64,000 nt of DNA from Gemmatimonadota bacterium (GCA_023554245.1 JAMJQL010000178.1:1-64000); one strand, 5' to 3'; positions 1 to 10,275 are shown, counted from the first letter of the stretch. Program-made: numbers and translations. The notes: generated from the sequence alone by a model not told the origin.

Positions 1-1
1 C

Positions 2-130
2 CTCGTGGTCATGGAGGCGATGAAAATGGAGAACGAGCTGAGTGCCGAGGCGTCGGGAACGGTCCGGGAGATCCATGTCGAGCCCGGTATGACCGTCGAC
101 CGGAACGATTTGCTCGCGGTCATCGAGTAG
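2..130 (+). CDS. Biotin carboxyl carrier domain, C-terminal fragment (5' end outside window)
   Basis: The last 42 codons of a gene that enters from the left edge. The reading frame contains the biotinylation motif EAMKMEN, whose lysine carries biotin in acyl-CoA carboxylases, followed by the usual second half of the barrel domain and a TAG stop. Because the next gene is a methylmalonyl-CoA mutase subunit, it most likely belongs to a propionyl-CoA carboxylase (alpha chain or separate carrier protein) feeding the methylmalonyl pathway. That pairing is inference; the biotin domain itself is clear. Confidence 0.85.
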   Translation, partial: LVVMEAMKMENELSAEASGTVREIHVEPGMTVDRNDLLAVIE

Positions 131-145
131 CGGGAGGCCGATACG

Positions 146-1723
146 ATGGGGAATGCCGGATCGGACCAGGCTTTCACGACGCCGTCGGGAATCGAGGTCA
201 GGGCCGTCTATGACCCGGCGGACGCGGATTTCGATCCGTCCGTCGATCTGGGAGCGCCCGGCGCTTTTCCGTTTACCCGCGGCGTTTACCTGGACATGTA
301 TCGCGGGCGTCGCTGGACGATGCGACAGTACGCCGGATTCGGAACTGCGGAGGAGACGAACTCCCGATTCCGGTACCTGCTCGACCAGGGCCAGACCGGA
401 CTGTCCGTGGCTTTCGATCTTCCCACGCAGATGGGCCTCGATTCGGACGATCCACGAGCGGAGGGGGAGGTGGGTCGGGTGGGCGTGGCAATCGACACCA
501 TCGACGACATGGAAGTCCTGTTCGACCGAATCCCGCTCGGCTCGGTCAGCACCTCGATGACGATAAACGCGACGGCGGCGGTGCTGCTATCGATGTACGT
601 GGCCGTCGCGGATGCGCGCGGAATCCCGAGGAGCGATCTGTCAGGCACGGTTCAGAACGACATTCTCAAGGAATTTGTCGCACGTGGCACCTATATTTAT
701 CCGGTCGAGCCGAGCCTCCGGTTGGTTACCGACATTTTCGAATTCTGTGCAGCTGAGGTACCGCGCTGGAACAGCATATCGATCAGCGGATACCACATGC
801 GCGAAGCGGGCTGCACGGCGGTGCAGGAAATCGCATTCACGCTGGGCAATGCCCGGCAATACGTTCGCGGAGCCCTTGCTCGTGGACTGGACCTCGAGGG
901 GTTCGCTCCGCGCCTGAGCTTCTTCTTCGCAGCGCACAACGACCTGTTCGAAGAGGTAGCGAAATTCAGAGCCGCCCGGCGGCTGTGGGCCCGCATGATG
1001 CGCGATGAATTCGGCGGCTCCGATCGGAGCGCTCGCCTCAGATTCCATACGCAGACGGGGGGGTCGACCCTCACCGCGCAGCAACCGGAGAACAACATCG
1101 TGCGAGTGGCCGTCCAGGCACTGGCCGCCGTGCTGGGGGGAACGCAGTCGCTGCATACGAATGGATACGACGAGGCGCTTTCTCTTCCGACGGAAGCGGC
1201 GGCGAAGCTGGCTTTGCGAACACAGCAGATCGTGGCGGAGGAATCTGGCGCCGCCTCCACCGCGGACCCGCTCGGAGGCTCCTGGTACGTCGAGTCGCTG
1301 ACGGACGAACTCGAGACGAAAGCCCGGCATTACCTCGAGCGTATCGATGAGCTTGGAGACGTCGCGCGGGCGATTCCGTTCATGAGCGAGGAAATTCACC
1401 AGGCCGCGTATCGATGGCAGCTGGAGCTGGAGGGTGGGGAGAGAAGGGTCGTGGGCGTGAACTGCTACGAGGAACCGACGGATCCTCCCCGACTGGAGCA
1501 GCCTGATTTTGCCAGACTCGGTCGAGAGCAGGCTGCGCGGCTGGCGAGGATTCGAGCCGACCGCGACGACGGGGCCGTGACGTCGGCACTCAGGCAGGTC
1601 GACGAGACCGCGGGCACTTCCGAGAACCTGGTTCCCGTCATTGTCGCGGCCGTGAAGGCGAGGGCCACGATCGGAGAGATCAGCGGAGTGCTCAGGGATC
1701 GCTGGGGCACGTTCCAGGCCTGA
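146..1723 (+). CDS. Methylmalonyl-CoA mutase large (catalytic) subunit
   Basis: 525 residues. Interconverts methylmalonyl-CoA and succinyl-CoA with adenosylcobalamin. The whole length matches the TIM-barrel substrate domain: N-terminal PFTRG, then FDLPTQMG, a SMTINATA segment, and the signature [18 protein letters not shown] near residues 300-315. The C-terminal B12-binding domain of single-chain mutases is absent, so a separate small B12 subunit is expected; it is not next door. ATG is preceded by GGGAGG at good spacing. It lies 15 bp after the biotin carrier gene, suggesting a propionate/branched-chain degradation operon. A specialised acyl-CoA mutase (for example ethylmalonyl or isobutyryl) cannot be excluded from sequence alone. 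Confidence 0.9.
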   Translation: MGNAGSDQAFTTPSGIEVRAVYDPADADFDPSVDLGAPGAFPFTRGVYLDMYRGRRWTMRQYAGFGTAEETNSRFRYLLDQGQTGLSVAFDLPTQMGLDSDDPRAEGEVGRVGVAIDTIDDMEVLFDRIPLGSVSTSMTINATAAVLLSMYVAVADARGIPRSDLSGTVQNDILKEFVARGTYIYPVEPSLRLVTDIFEFCAAEVPRWNSISISGYHMREAGCTAVQEIAFTLGNARQYVRGALARGLDLEGFAPRLSFFFAAHNDLFEEVAKFRAARRLWARMMRDEFGGSDRSARLRFHTQTGGSTLTAQQPENNIVRVAVQALAAVLGGTQSLHTNGYDEALSLPTEAAAKLALRTQQIVAEESGAASTADPLGGSWYVESLTDELETKARHYLERIDELGDVARAIPFMSEEIHQAAYRWQLELEGGERRVVGVNCYEEPTDPPRLEQPDFARLGREQAARLARIRADRDDGAVTSALRQVDETAGTSENLVPVIVAAVKARATIGEISGVLRDRWGTFQA

Positions 1724-1761
1724 GCCCGGGCCGCCACGGAAGCAATGGAAGAGAGACGAGG

Positions 1762-2070
1762 ATGCCTACATACGAGTATGAGTGCGATTCCTGCGGAATA
1801 TCATTCGAGCGACTGCAGCGCATCAGCGACGATCCCATTCGGGAGTGCCCGGAGTGTGGAGGAGAGGTCCGCCGCCTGATCTCTTCGGGGGGCGGGCTGG
1901 TCTTCAAGGGACCCGGGTTCTACGCCACCGATTACGGTGGCGGAGGGGCGTCGGGGTCCGGAGGGCGCTCGAACGGGCAGAATCGCTCCGGCGAGGATGG
2001 CGGATCGAAGAGAGAGTCATCCGCAACCGGTTCCGGGGATTCGTCGGGCGGTGGTGATGACGACTCCTGA
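1762..2070 (+). CDS. FmdB-family zinc-ribbon protein
   Basis: 102 residues. The first 45 form the FmdB putative regulatory zinc ribbon: MPTYEYECDSCG, then CPECGG, giving two CxxC knuckles. The family was named after a formamidase regulator but its biochemical role is unsettled. The C-terminal half is a Gly/Ser-rich, low-complexity acidic tail starting after the conserved FKGPGFYATDY segment, as is usual in this family. It overlaps the start of argS by 14 bp, implying cotranscription. Confidence 0.85.
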   Translation: MPTYEYECDSCGISFERLQRISDDPIRECPECGGEVRRLISSGGGLVFKGPGFYATDYGGGGASGSGGRSNGQNRSGEDGGSKRESSATGSGDSSGGGDDDS

Positions 2071-3814
2071 GTATGAAGTCTCTGCCCCCGACGGACTGCG
2101 ACGGGCGCTGAGGGATGCGGTCGACCAGCTGGGTGCGCCGGACGGCTTCACCCCGCACCTCGAAAGGCCGGGCGACCCGTCACATGGGGACCTGACCACG
2201 AACGCCGCACTCGTCCTCGCGGGTCCGCTTCGACGTCCGCCGCGGGAGATTGCAATGGAACTGGCGGATATGCTCCCGACCGGACAGTCCGGCATCGCTG
2301 CGGTGGAGGTAGCGGGTCCCGGGTTTCTCAACATTCGACTGGATGATGATGTCCTGTGGGAAGGACTGGCCGGCGTTGTCCCGGCAGGATCCGACTGGGG
2401 ACGGTCTGCGGCGGCCTCGTCGGAGCGGGTCAACGTCGAGTTCGTCTCGGCGAATCCCACTGGACCCCTCCACGTCGCGCACGGTCGGGGGGCGGCGATC
2501 GGCGATGCGGTCGCCTCGCTGCTCGAATGGACGGGGCACTCGGTAGAGAGAGAATACTACGTCAACGATGCCGGCAGGCAGATCGAACTCCTCGGGCGCT
2601 CGGTAGACGCGCGAATGCGACAGGCTCGCGGCGAGACTGTGGAGGTCCCGGAGGGGGGGTACCAGGGAGAGTACCTGTCAGCCGTCGCCTCCCGGATCGC
2701 CGCCGAGTCGGGTGAGAATTCCCGGCCCGGCACCGAGTCTCCGGCCGGGAATGCAGCGGAACCCGCAGAATCTCTCGGTGATTCCGGTCGCATCGCGGAC
2801 CTCGCGGCGCGAGCTGCCGCGATACTCCGAGACGAGCAGGCTGACGATCTGGACAGGTTCGGCGTCAGGTTCGACAACTGGTTCGCCGAGAGCCGCCTGT
2901 TCGAGGGCGGTGAGGTTCCCGAGCTGCTGGCGCGACTCGAACTGTCCGGGTCCGCATACCGCGACGACGAGGCGCTCTGGCTCCGCACATCCGACTTCGG
3001 TGATGAGAAGGACCGGGTGCTGGTGAAGCGGGACGGGTCGCATACCTATTTCGTATCCGATATCGCCTATCACATCGACAAGCGGACTCGCCAGTTCGAT
3101 CGCTCGATAGACGTCTGGGGCGCGGATCACCACGGGCACGTGCTGAGGATGCGGGCGGCGCTGGAGGCGGCGGGTGTGGACCCGGAATTCCTCGAGGTCA
3201 TCATCATCCAGCTGGTCACCGTCATGCGCGGTGGCGAAGAGGTGAAGATGAGCAAGCGGGCGGGCACCTTCGTCACCCTGCGAGAGTTGCTGGACGAGAC
3301 GGGTCCGGATGTCGCCCGATACTTCTTCCTGATGCGCAGGGCCGAGGTCCCGATGGCCTTCGACCTGGATCTCGCGCTCGATACCTCGGAGAAGAACCCG
3401 GTCTACAAGGTGCAGTACGCACATGCCCGCATGTGCAGGATCTTCGAACGTGCGGACCTGGACCCGGACCGACACGCCGTCCCGATGCGAGAGTTTGCCG
3501 CGCTGGAGCTGCCATCGGAGCGGGAGGTGGCGAAGGCCGTTCTGCGATTTCCCGAGGTCGTCGCGTCCGCGGCACGGGCGAGGGCGCCATACCAGGTCTG
3601 CCAGTACCTCGAGCAGCTCGCGGGGGCCGTCAATGGCTGGTATCACGAGGGAAACCTGGATCCGGAAAAGAGGGTTCTCGCCGAGGGACCCGCACGGGAG
3701 GCTCGACTCGGTCTGGCCAATGCGGTCAGGGTGACGCTGCGACAGGGACTCAGGCTGCTCGGTCTTTCGGCGCCGGAGAGAATGATCCGCGAGTTGGAGG
3801 AGGAGGGCGCGTGA
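2057..3814 (+). CDS. argS: Arginyl-tRNA synthetase
   Basis: 585 residues, class I aminoacyl-tRNA synthetase charging tRNA-Arg. Visible in order: N-terminal Add1-type domain (residues 1-115), the HIGH-type signature in FVSANPTGPLHVAHGR (about 125-140), KMSKRAG (about 395), and a C-terminal DALR anticodon-binding domain with the DPVYKVQYAHAR-like segment (here NPVYKVQYAHAR). The frame is open upstream, but the conserved N-terminus begins at ATG 2057 (TTPEYE...), which is preceded by two in-frame GTG codons that are alternative starts. An insertion rich in Glu/Pro/Gly around residues 205-240 (ESGENSRPGTESPAG) is less conserved. Confidence 0.95.
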   Translation: MTTPEYEVSAPDGLRRALRDAVDQLGAPDGFTPHLERPGDPSHGDLTTNAALVLAGPLRRPPREIAMELADMLPTGQSGIAAVEVAGPGFLNIRLDDDVLWEGLAGVVPAGSDWGRSAAASSERVNVEFVSANPTGPLHVAHGRGAAIGDAVASLLEWTGHSVEREYYVNDAGRQIELLGRSVDARMRQARGETVEVPEGGYQGEYLSAVASRIAAESGENSRPGTESPAGNAAEPAESLGDSGRIADLAARAAAILRDEQADDLDRFGVRFDNWFAESRLFEGGEVPELLARLELSGSAYRDDEALWLRTSDFGDEKDRVLVKRDGSHTYFVSDIAYHIDKRTRQFDRSIDVWGADHHGHVLRMRAALEAAGVDPEFLEVIIIQLVTVMRGGEEVKMSKRAGTFVTLRELLDETGPDVARYFFLMRRAEVPMAFDLDLALDTSEKNPVYKVQYAHARMCRIFERADLDPDRHAVPMREFAALELPSEREVAKAVLRFPEVVASAARARAPYQVCQYLEQLAGAVNGWYHEGNLDPEKRVLAEGPAREARLGLANAVRVTLRQGLRLLGLSAPERMIRELEEEGA

Positions 3815-4869
3815 ACCCGAATGAGAACGCCCGGTCAGGTGGGGAGCCCATTACGTACCGGGACGCGGGTGTAGATCTGCGCGCAGCCGAAAGCCTGACC
3901 CGGCGACTGGGCGAGCTGGTCGCCAGCACCCGAACCGCTGCCGCCGAGGGCGATTTCGGATCGTTCGGCGGGCGCTTCAGACTGCCGGGTGCCTCGGAAC
4001 TCGTGGCCAGCGCAGACGGTGTGGGAACGAAGGTCCTGGTTGCGGCTCGCGCGGGCGTTCACGATACGGTGGGCGAGGACCTCGTGAACCACTGCGTCAA
4101 CGACATACTCGCGGAAGGCGCAGAACCCCTTTTCTTCCTGGACTATTTTGCCTGCGGGAAGCTGGAGGAGGACGTCGCCTTTCAGGTGATCGAAGGCGTG
4201 GCCCGCGGCTGTCGGCGCAACGGGTGTGCACTGCTCGGGGGTGAGACGGCAGAAATGCCCGGGATGTATGCTCCCGGTGAGTACGATCTCGCCGGGTTCA
4301 TTGTCGGCCGACGCGTGTTCGATGTTCCGGGCAGGAAAGGGGTTCGGGCGGGAGACCGTCTGATAGCCCTTCCTTCGACGGGACTTCACACGAACGGGTA
4401 CAGTCTGGCGCGCAAAGTCGTTTTCGAGCGTCTCGGTCTCGGGGTAAACGACCTGTGGCCGGGACTCGAAGGTGAAATGGTCGGGGAGGCCCTCCTGCGC
4501 GTCCACCGTTCGTACCTCGAGCCGCTCCGGGGTGTGCTCGAGGCCGGTGACGTGAGAGCGCTCGCGCACATCACGGGAGGGGGCATCCCCGGGAACCTCT
4601 CACGCGTTCTACCGGCCGAGTGCGACGCCGTGGTCGACCTCGACAGCTGGTCTCGACCCGCGCTGTTCTCACTCCTGGCCGAGGAGAGCGGACTGTCCGA
4701 CAGCGATCTGTACGAAACACTGAACATGGGCGTCGGCATGATCGTGATCGTACCGGCGGAGCGAAGCGAGTCGGTGCTCGACGATTCCGGAATTCGTTCG
4801 GCAGGCGGATTCGATTGCGGCCGCATCGTCCCGGGTGATGGCACGGTGCGACTCGTACGTTCGGCGTGA
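3811..4869 (+). CDS. purM: Phosphoribosylformylglycinamidine cyclo-ligase (AIR synthetase)
   Basis: 352 residues. Closes the imidazole ring in purine synthesis, making AIR from FGAM with ATP. Family signatures are intact: YRDAGVD at the N-terminus, SADGVGTK, NDILAEGAEPLFFLDYFA, and GGETAEMPGMY, then HTNGYSLAR and a conserved ITGGGIPGN motif. The GTG start overlaps the argS stop as GTGA, so translation is coupled. The open frame continues upstream through argS, but that extension is a shadow. Confidence 0.96.
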   Translation: MNPNENARSGGEPITYRDAGVDLRAAESLTRRLGELVASTRTAAAEGDFGSFGGRFRLPGASELVASADGVGTKVLVAARAGVHDTVGEDLVNHCVNDILAEGAEPLFFLDYFACGKLEEDVAFQVIEGVARGCRRNGCALLGGETAEMPGMYAPGEYDLAGFIVGRRVFDVPGRKGVRAGDRLIALPSTGLHTNGYSLARKVVFERLGLGVNDLWPGLEGEMVGEALLRVHRSYLEPLRGVLEAGDVRALAHITGGGIPGNLSRVLPAECDAVVDLDSWSRPALFSLLAEESGLSDSDLYETLNMGVGMIVIVPAERSESVLDDSGIRSAGGFDCGRIVPGDGTVRLVRSA

Positions 4870-4879
4870 ATCGGGTCGT

Positions 4880-6019
4880 ATGACGAACTTCGAGCCCGGC
4901 GAGGTTCGCCTGATGCGCAGAGCGATCGAGTTGTCGCTTCGCGGGGAGGGACGTGTCGAGCCGAATCCTCGAGTGGGAGCGGTTGTCGTGAGTCGGGACG
5001 GCGAAATCGTGGGCGAAGGGTATCACGAGCGATTCGGAGCTTCGCATGCTGAGGTCGAAGCGCTGGAGCGGGCGGGTGCGGCGGCTGAAGACGCTACGCT
5101 CTACGTCACGCTGGAGCCCTGCACGCACCAGGGAAAGACTCCGCCCTGCACGCGTCGGATCCTCGAGTCCGGAATCCGGCGTGTGGTCGTGGCCAGCCGG
5201 GATCCGAATCCCGCCGCTTCAGGCGGGGTCGACGTGTTACGCAGTGGCGGATTGCAGGTGGATACAGGGTTGCTTGCCGAGGAGGCCGCGACGGCTAACG
5301 CTCCGTTTCTATGGTGGCATTCTACCGGCGAGCCGTTTCTGGCGCTGAAGCTGGCGGTCTCGCTGGATGGTCGGATCGCCGAACGCCCGGGTGCGAGGAT
5401 CGCCCTCAGCGGTCCCGAGGCGAACCACGAGGTAATGCGACTTCGAGCTGCCGCTGATGCGGTTCTGATCGGCTCCGGGACCGCCCGCTCGGACGACCCC
5501 CTCCTGACGGTCAGGAGTCGGCCGGCGCCGGAACGCGTTTCGGCACGGGTAGTGCTCGACAGCCGCGCCAGTCTCTCCGCTACATCGAAGCTGGTTCTCA
5601 GCGTCGACCAGGCACCGCTTATCCTGTTCACTGCAGAGGACGCAGATCCGAGTCAGGTGGCGCGGCTCGAGGCAGCCGGAGTCGTGGTCGAGCGGGTAGG
5701 TGAGGCTGCGGTCGATGGCGCAGGACCCGGGCGGCCGGGACTGGACCTGAACGCAGTGTTCGCGAGACTGGTGGATCGGGGGTTCCGCTCGGTGTTATGC
5801 GAAGGGGGAGCCGTCATGGCCGATTCGCTGATTGCGGCAGGCCGTGTGCAGAGGCTTCACTGGCACCTCGCGCCGAGAGTAATGGGACCCGGTGGAGTAC
5901 CTGCCCTCACGAATCCCGAAATCGGGGAATGGGTACTGGCGAGCAGCAGACCGGCCGGGAACGACGTATTGATCGAATGGAATCACGCGCGGCTGGCAGC
6001 CGTGCTGAAGGGGGCCTGA
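4880..6019 (+). CDS. ribD: Bifunctional riboflavin deaminase/reductase RibD
   Basis: 379 residues. Catalyses the second and third steps of riboflavin synthesis: deamination, then NADPH reduction of the ribose side chain. The N-terminal deaminase domain shows the zinc site HAEVEAL (about residue 55) and PCTHQGKTPPC (about 80). The C-terminal reductase domain (about 150-379) begins with the conserved LKLAVSLDGRIA and has GSGTARSDDPLLTVR and CEGGAVM. ATG 4880 was chosen because the family N-terminus (RLMRRAIELSLRG) starts just after it; it lies 10 bp after purM. First gene of a complete rib cluster. Confidence 0.95.
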   Translation: MTNFEPGEVRLMRRAIELSLRGEGRVEPNPRVGAVVVSRDGEIVGEGYHERFGASHAEVEALERAGAAAEDATLYVTLEPCTHQGKTPPCTRRILESGIRRVVVASRDPNPAASGGVDVLRSGGLQVDTGLLAEEAATANAPFLWWHSTGEPFLALKLAVSLDGRIAERPGARIALSGPEANHEVMRLRAAADAVLIGSGTARSDDPLLTVRSRPAPERVSARVVLDSRASLSATSKLVLSVDQAPLILFTAEDADPSQVARLEAAGVVVERVGEAAVDGAGPGRPGLDLNAVFARLVDRGFRSVLCEGGAVMADSLIAAGRVQRLHWHLAPRVMGPGGVPALTNPEIGEWVLASSRPAGNDVLIEWNHARLAAVLKGA

Positions 6020-6667
6020 GTGTTTACTGGACTGGTTGAGACTGTGGGTCGGATCACCGGGCGAGAGGAATTCGAGAAGGGAATGCGATTCCGTCTTTCG
6101 GCGCCGGGCTTCGCGGACCGACTCGAAGAAGGGGAGAGCGTCGCGATCGACGGCGTCTGCCACACCGTGTTCGGCGTGGACGGCGCAGAGGGGAGTTTCT
6201 CGTTCGAGTCGATACGGACGACCCTGTCTCGCACCACGCTGGGGTCATTCGAGCCGGGTCGGGAAGTGAACCTGGAGAGAGCGATAAGGGCGGGCGACCC
6301 CATGGGCGGACACATCGTTCAGGGTCACGTCGATGGCACCGGCGAGCTCACGGAGGTGGAATCGGCGGGGGAGACGGTATTTCTCCGGGTCAGACTCCCG
6401 GAGGAAGTCCGCAGGCTGACGGTTCTTTACGGCTCGATCGCCATCGATGGAATCAGTCTCACAGTCAATCGACTCGAGGGTGATGTCGCGGAAGTCGCGA
6501 TCATTCCGTATACATTCCAGCATACGAACGTCGGTCGGCTGCGATCGGGCAGTCAGGTGAACATCGAGGCTGACATGATCGGGAAGTACGTAGACCGGCT
6601 CCTCGAGCCGTATCAGGCCATCGCCGCCACGGCCGCAGGTGCCGCGCGGCGCACGCAATCGAAATGA
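6020..6667 (+). CDS. ribE: Riboflavin synthase alpha chain
   Basis: 215 residues. Dismutates two 6,7-dimethyl-8-ribityllumazines to riboflavin. It starts with the invariant MFTGLVE and consists of two lumazine-binding beta-barrel repeats, the second beginning near [11 protein letters not shown] (about residue 97). SLTVNRL and [12 protein letters not shown] near the end are typical. GTG start directly abuts the ribD stop codon, so there is no intergenic base. Called ribE here; some schemes call it ribC. Confidence 0.96.
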   Translation: MFTGLVETVGRITGREEFEKGMRFRLSAPGFADRLEEGESVAIDGVCHTVFGVDGAEGSFSFESIRTTLSRTTLGSFEPGREVNLERAIRAGDPMGGHIVQGHVDGTGELTEVESAGETVFLRVRLPEEVRRLTVLYGSIAIDGISLTVNRLEGDVAEVAIIPYTFQHTNVGRLRSGSQVNIEADMIGKYVDRLLEPYQAIAATAAGAARRTQSK

Positions 6668-7905
6668 CATCCGGGAGTGGATTCGTGCAGTCGTCTGCAG
6701 ATATGAAAGTAGTTGAAGCGATTCGACAGATTCGGGAGGGAGGTCTCGTCATCATTGCCGATGACGAAGACCGGGAGAACGAAGGGGACCTCGTCTGCGC
6801 CGCCGAGAAGGTGACGCCCGAGATCATCAACTTCATGGCGACACACGGCCGCGGACTGGTCTGCCTGACTCTCGATCCCGAGATCGCCGACAGACTGGAC
6901 CTGCCGCTGATGTCGGACGGTCGCAATTCCGACCCGAACGGTACGGCGTTCACCGTTTCGATCGATGCCACGATCGAACAGGGTGTGTCGACGGGGATCA
7001 GCGCCGCTGACAGGGCACGAACGATCCAGGTGGCGGTAGATCCGGAGTCGAGTCCGTCTGATCTGATCCGTCCTGGTCATATCTTTCCGCTTCGCGCCAA
7101 GCGTGGCGGCGTGCTCCAGCGAGTCGGGCAGACGGAAGCATCGGTCGATATCGCGCGGCTCGCCGACTGTGCGCCCGCCGGCGTCATCTGCGAGATCCTC
7201 AACGCGGATGGCACCATGGCCCGTCGACCGGAACTCGAGGTGTTCTCGAAGCAGCACGGTCTCCCGTTCGTCACCGTCGCAGACCTGATCTCGTATCGGC
7301 TCGGCCACGAGCGACTCGTGCACCGCGTTGCGGAGGCGAGTCTGCCCACGCCTTTCGGGGAGTTCCGCGTGGTTGGATACAGGAACGACGTGGACTCGCG
7401 CGAGCACATCGCCCTGGTCATGGGAGAGGTCGAGGGCGAGGACGACGTCCTGGTGCGCGTTCATTCCAAGTGCCTCACCGGAGACGTATTCGGCTCGGAG
7501 CGATGCGACTGTCAGTCGCAGCTTCAGTCGGCGATGCGTCAGGTAGCGGCGGAAGGGCGCGGCGTGATCGTGTATCTCGATCAGGAAGGCCGCGGGATCG
7601 GACTCCTGAACAAGCTGAAGGCCTACGAGCTCCAGGATCGCGGACTCGACACGGTCGAGGCGAACGAGCACCTCGGTTTTCCCGCAGATCTGCGGAACTA
7701 CGGCATCGGGGCACAGATCCTCCTGGACCTGGGGCTGCAGCGGATCCGTCTGCTCACCAACAACCCGAAGAAACTCAGCGGGCTCGAGGGATTCGGTCTC
7801 GAGGTCACGGGACGGGTCGCCCTGGAGGCGGATGTGACCGAGTTGAATCACGAGTACCTCAAGGCCAAGCGGGACAAGCTCGGGCACCTGCTCGGCTCGT
7901 CGTGA
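6664..7905 (+). CDS. ribBA: 3,4-DHBP synthase / GTP cyclohydrolase II fusion
   Basis: 413 residues. The N-terminal half makes dihydroxybutanone phosphate from ribulose-5-phosphate: [11 protein letters not shown] and [10 protein letters not shown] form the active site. The C-terminal half (from about 210) is GTP cyclohydrolase II, with the zinc cysteines in [18 protein letters not shown] (about 269-286) and the GTP-site motif DQEGRGIGL. Both sets of catalytic residues look intact, so it should supply both riboflavin precursors. ATG overlaps the ribE stop (ATGA). Confidence 0.96.
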   Translation: MTSGSGFVQSSADMKVVEAIRQIREGGLVIIADDEDRENEGDLVCAAEKVTPEIINFMATHGRGLVCLTLDPEIADRLDLPLMSDGRNSDPNGTAFTVSIDATIEQGVSTGISAADRARTIQVAVDPESSPSDLIRPGHIFPLRAKRGGVLQRVGQTEASVDIARLADCAPAGVICEILNADGTMARRPELEVFSKQHGLPFVTVADLISYRLGHERLVHRVAEASLPTPFGEFRVVGYRNDVDSREHIALVMGEVEGEDDVLVRVHSKCLTGDVFGSERCDCQSQLQSAMRQVAAEGRGVIVYLDQEGRGIGLLNKLKAYELQDRGLDTVEANEHLGFPADLRNYGIGAQILLDLGLQRIRLLTNNPKKLSGLEGFGLEVTGRVALEADVTELNHEYLKAKRDKLGHLLGSS

Positions 7906-8372
7906 ATGCGGCGTTTTCGGGGCCGTCCTCGTCGTCGGCCCGGCTGCGGATCGCGCTCGTAGTCAGCCGATTCAACGAGGCCGTCACGCGGTCGATGCAG
8001 GAAGCGGCGATCCAGACGCTCCTCGGGGCTGGTGTCGAGGAAGAGCGCATCGCCGTCCACCGTGTTCCCGGGGCGTGGGAACTTCCGCTCTGCGTGTCAT
8101 GGCTGTTGCGGCGGGGGAATCTCGATGGCGTGATCGCTCTCGGCTGCGTCATCCGGGGAGAGACGCCGCACTTCGAGTATGTCTCGCTGGGAGCGACCCG
8201 GGGGCTGGAGACACTCTCGCGCGAGTACGGCGTTCCGATCGGATTCGGACTACTGACCACCGATACGGCCGACCAGGCGCGGGCGCGTTCGGGAGGTGTG
8301 AAGGGCAACAAGGGGGAAGAGGCCGCGCAAGCGGTTCTCGACATGTGCCGGCTCGCCGCTGGCCTCGAATGA
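7902..8372 (+). CDS. ribH: 6,7-dimethyl-8-ribityllumazine synthase
   Basis: 156 residues. Condenses DHBP with the pyrimidinedione product of RibD. Motifs: [35 protein letters not shown] (catalytic histidine) and PIGFGLLTT, then GNKGEEAA at the end. The GTG start overlaps the ribBA stop (GTGA), so the long in-frame upstream extension is not coding. It completes riboflavin synthesis in this cluster. Confidence 0.95.
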   Translation: MNAAFSGPSSSSARLRIALVVSRFNEAVTRSMQEAAIQTLLGAGVEEERIAVHRVPGAWELPLCVSWLLRRGNLDGVIALGCVIRGETPHFEYVSLGATRGLETLSREYGVPIGFGLLTTDTADQARARSGGVKGNKGEEAAQAVLDMCRLAAGLE

Positions 8373-8797
8373 GTGGTTTCAACCCGCGGTCGCGAGCGCG
8401 AAGCTGGGCCCTGCAAATGCTCTATGCGTGGGATGTCTCCGACGGTGAACTGGCTCTGCCGTCCTTCGCGGAGCGGAATTTCGCGTTGCGGAGCATTTCG
8501 CACAGATACCGCCCATATGCGGAATCGCTACTTGCCTCGCTTGCCGAACACCTGCCTGAAGTGGACAGCAGAATTCAGGGGAACCTCGCGAACTGGCGGT
8601 TGGAACGACTGACCGCGATCGACCGGAGCATTCTGCGACTTGCGACGACGGAGTTGCTGACGATCCCGGACGTGCCGACAAGAGTCGCAATTCACGAGGC
8701 AATCAGGCTCGCGGAGCGGTATGGTACGGAGGAGAGTCCACGCTTCGTCAACGGCGTTCTGGACGCCGTCGCCAGAGGCCGGAACCAGAAGCTCTGA
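8369..8797 (+). CDS. nusB: Transcription antitermination factor NusB
   Basis: 142 residues, all-helical. Binds boxA RNA with NusE (S10) and supports rRNA transcription. Family motifs are visible: RSRARSWALQMLYAWD at the N-terminus, ERLTAIDRSILRLATTELL, and PRFVNGVLDAVAR at the C-terminus. The ATG overlaps the ribH stop (ATGA); ribH-nusB linkage is common across bacteria. Confidence 0.94.
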   Translation: MSGFNPRSRARSWALQMLYAWDVSDGELALPSFAERNFALRSISHRYRPYAESLLASLAEHLPEVDSRIQGNLANWRLERLTAIDRSILRLATTELLTIPDVPTRVAIHEAIRLAERYGTEESPRFVNGVLDAVARGRNQKL

Positions 8798-8808
8798 CGA
8801 CACGTCGC

Positions 8809-9915
8809 GTGCGGATTCTCGTGGTGAACTGGCAGGATCGGGAGAACCCGAGGGCGGGTGGAGCGGAGATCCATCTGCACGAGATTTTCGGACGACTCGC
8901 GGCCAGGGGGCACGATGTTACTCTCCTCTGCTCAGGGTGGACGGGTGCTCCGACAGAGACGCGGCTCGACGGAATGCGAGTCGTCCGTGCCGGAACTCGA
9001 TACACCTTCGCGCTTCACGCACTCTCGGCCTTCAAGGACAGGCTCGAAGCAGGACGCGAATTCGACGTGATCGTGGAGGACATCAACAAGTGTCCGTTGT
9101 TCTGCAAGCAGTGGTCGTCACTTCCGGTCGTTGCACTCGTTCCTCACCTGTTCGGGGCGACGGCATTCAGGCAGGAACTGCCACCGGTCGCCGCTGTGGT
9201 GTGGACGGCCGAGAAACTCATGCCTGCAGCCTACGCCGAGATCCCGGTACTGGTGATTTCGGAGAGCACGTCGGACGATCTGGTGGAGCGTGGATTCCAG
9301 CGGGATCGGATCTCGGTGAGCTACCCCGGGATCGACCACGGTTTCTTTTGCCCGGCTCAGTTCTCGGAGCGATTCGCCGAGCCGACGATCGTCTATGCGG
9401 GTCGACTGCAGCGATACAAGAGCGTCGACATCGTCTTGCGAGCGCTGGCCCTGCTTCGAGACCGGGGAACCGTGGTGGATTTCCGGATCGCCGGGCAGGG
9501 GGAAGATCGTCAGCGTCTCGAGACGCTCGTCGATTCCCTGGCGCTGAGAGACCTCGTGACCTTCGCGGGGTACGTTACGGAGGAGGAGAAGCGGGAACTG
9601 ATGCGTCGCGCCTGGGCTCACGTTTATCCTTCGCCGAAAGAGGGGTGGGGCATCAGCAACATAGAAGCGGCTGCGTGCGGGACACCTTCGCTCGCCAGCG
9701 ACGCGCCAGGACTGCGCGAATCGGTCCTGGACGGTGTGTCCGGGTACCTGGTTCCGCACGGCGATGTCGAGAAGTGGGCCGATGCGATCGGCAGGCTGGC
9801 AGCCGACCCGGCGCTTCGGGACCGGCTCGGACATGGCGCGATCGGGCATGCAGCGAGATTCACCTGGGACCAGACAGCCGATGAGACAGAGGCCGTTCTG
9901 CGTAAGGTAGTGTGA
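8809..9915 (+). CDS. Glycosyltransferase, GT4 family
   Basis: 368 residues with the two-Rossmann GT-B layout. The N-terminal domain begins MRILVVNWQDRENPRAGGAE with the AGGAE glycine loop. The C-terminal nucleotide-sugar domain has VYAGRLQRYKSVD, a GQGEDRQRLE stretch and the EX7E region GWGISNIEAAACGTP. Acceptor and sugar donor are unknown; an envelope polysaccharide or glycolipid is likely. The GTG start is 11 bp after nusB with no obvious Shine-Dalgarno. Confidence 0.85.
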   Translation: MRILVVNWQDRENPRAGGAEIHLHEIFGRLAARGHDVTLLCSGWTGAPTETRLDGMRVVRAGTRYTFALHALSAFKDRLEAGREFDVIVEDINKCPLFCKQWSSLPVVALVPHLFGATAFRQELPPVAAVVWTAEKLMPAAYAEIPVLVISESTSDDLVERGFQRDRISVSYPGIDHGFFCPAQFSERFAEPTIVYAGRLQRYKSVDIVLRALALLRDRGTVVDFRIAGQGEDRQRLETLVDSLALRDLVTFAGYVTEEEKRELMRRAWAHVYPSPKEGWGISNIEAAACGTPSLASDAPGLRESVLDGVSGYLVPHGDVEKWADAIGRLAADPALRDRLGHGAIGHAARFTWDQTADETEAVLRKVV

Positions 9916-9933
9916 ACTGGAGGGAGGGACGCG

Positions 9934-10275
9934 ATGCAGATCATCATCTCCGGCCGGAACGTGGACGTCACCGACGCGATCCGAGAGCACATCGACGAGA
10001 GATTCGAGCGCCTGTCGAAGTTCGAGCCGCGTGCTTCACGGATTGAAGTGATTCTGGCGGAGGAGAAGACTCGCAGCATCGCCGAAGCGGTGATGAGCGT
10101 GGATGGCAGCGGACCGGTCGTCGCAAAGGCCGAAGCATCGGAAATACGCACCGCCGTGGATCGACTCTACGACCGACTCTCGAGACGCGCGCGAAAAGAG
10201 CGGGAACGCCGCCGGAATCACAAGGCGCCGCCCGGCTCGAGCCTCACTGCCACCCTGGACGAGCCGGAAGAGTGA
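9934..10275 (+). CDS. hpf: Ribosome hibernation-promoting factor (short HPF/RaiA)
   Basis: 113 residues. Binds the 30S decoding region and inactivates ribosomes in stationary phase. It opens with MQIIISGRNVDVTDAIREHI and contains the conserved ASRIEVIL strand and EIRTAVDRLYDRL helix. It lacks the dimerising C-terminal domain of long HPF and ends in a basic RKERERRR tail plus a disordered segment. Strong GGAGGGAGGG Shine-Dalgarno. Its position directly before hprK recalls the hpf-ptsN-hprK neighbourhoods of other bacteria. Confidence 0.92.
   Translation: MQIIISGRNVDVTDAIREHIDERFERLSKFEPRASRIEVILAEEKTRSIAEAVMSVDGSGPVVAKAEASEIRTAVDRLYDRLSRRARKERERRRNHKAPPGSSLTATLDEPEE

Noticed and set aside
2678-3646. 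322-codon minus-strand frame inside argS
   Set aside because: Antisense to a conserved synthetase domain; no start context or motif.
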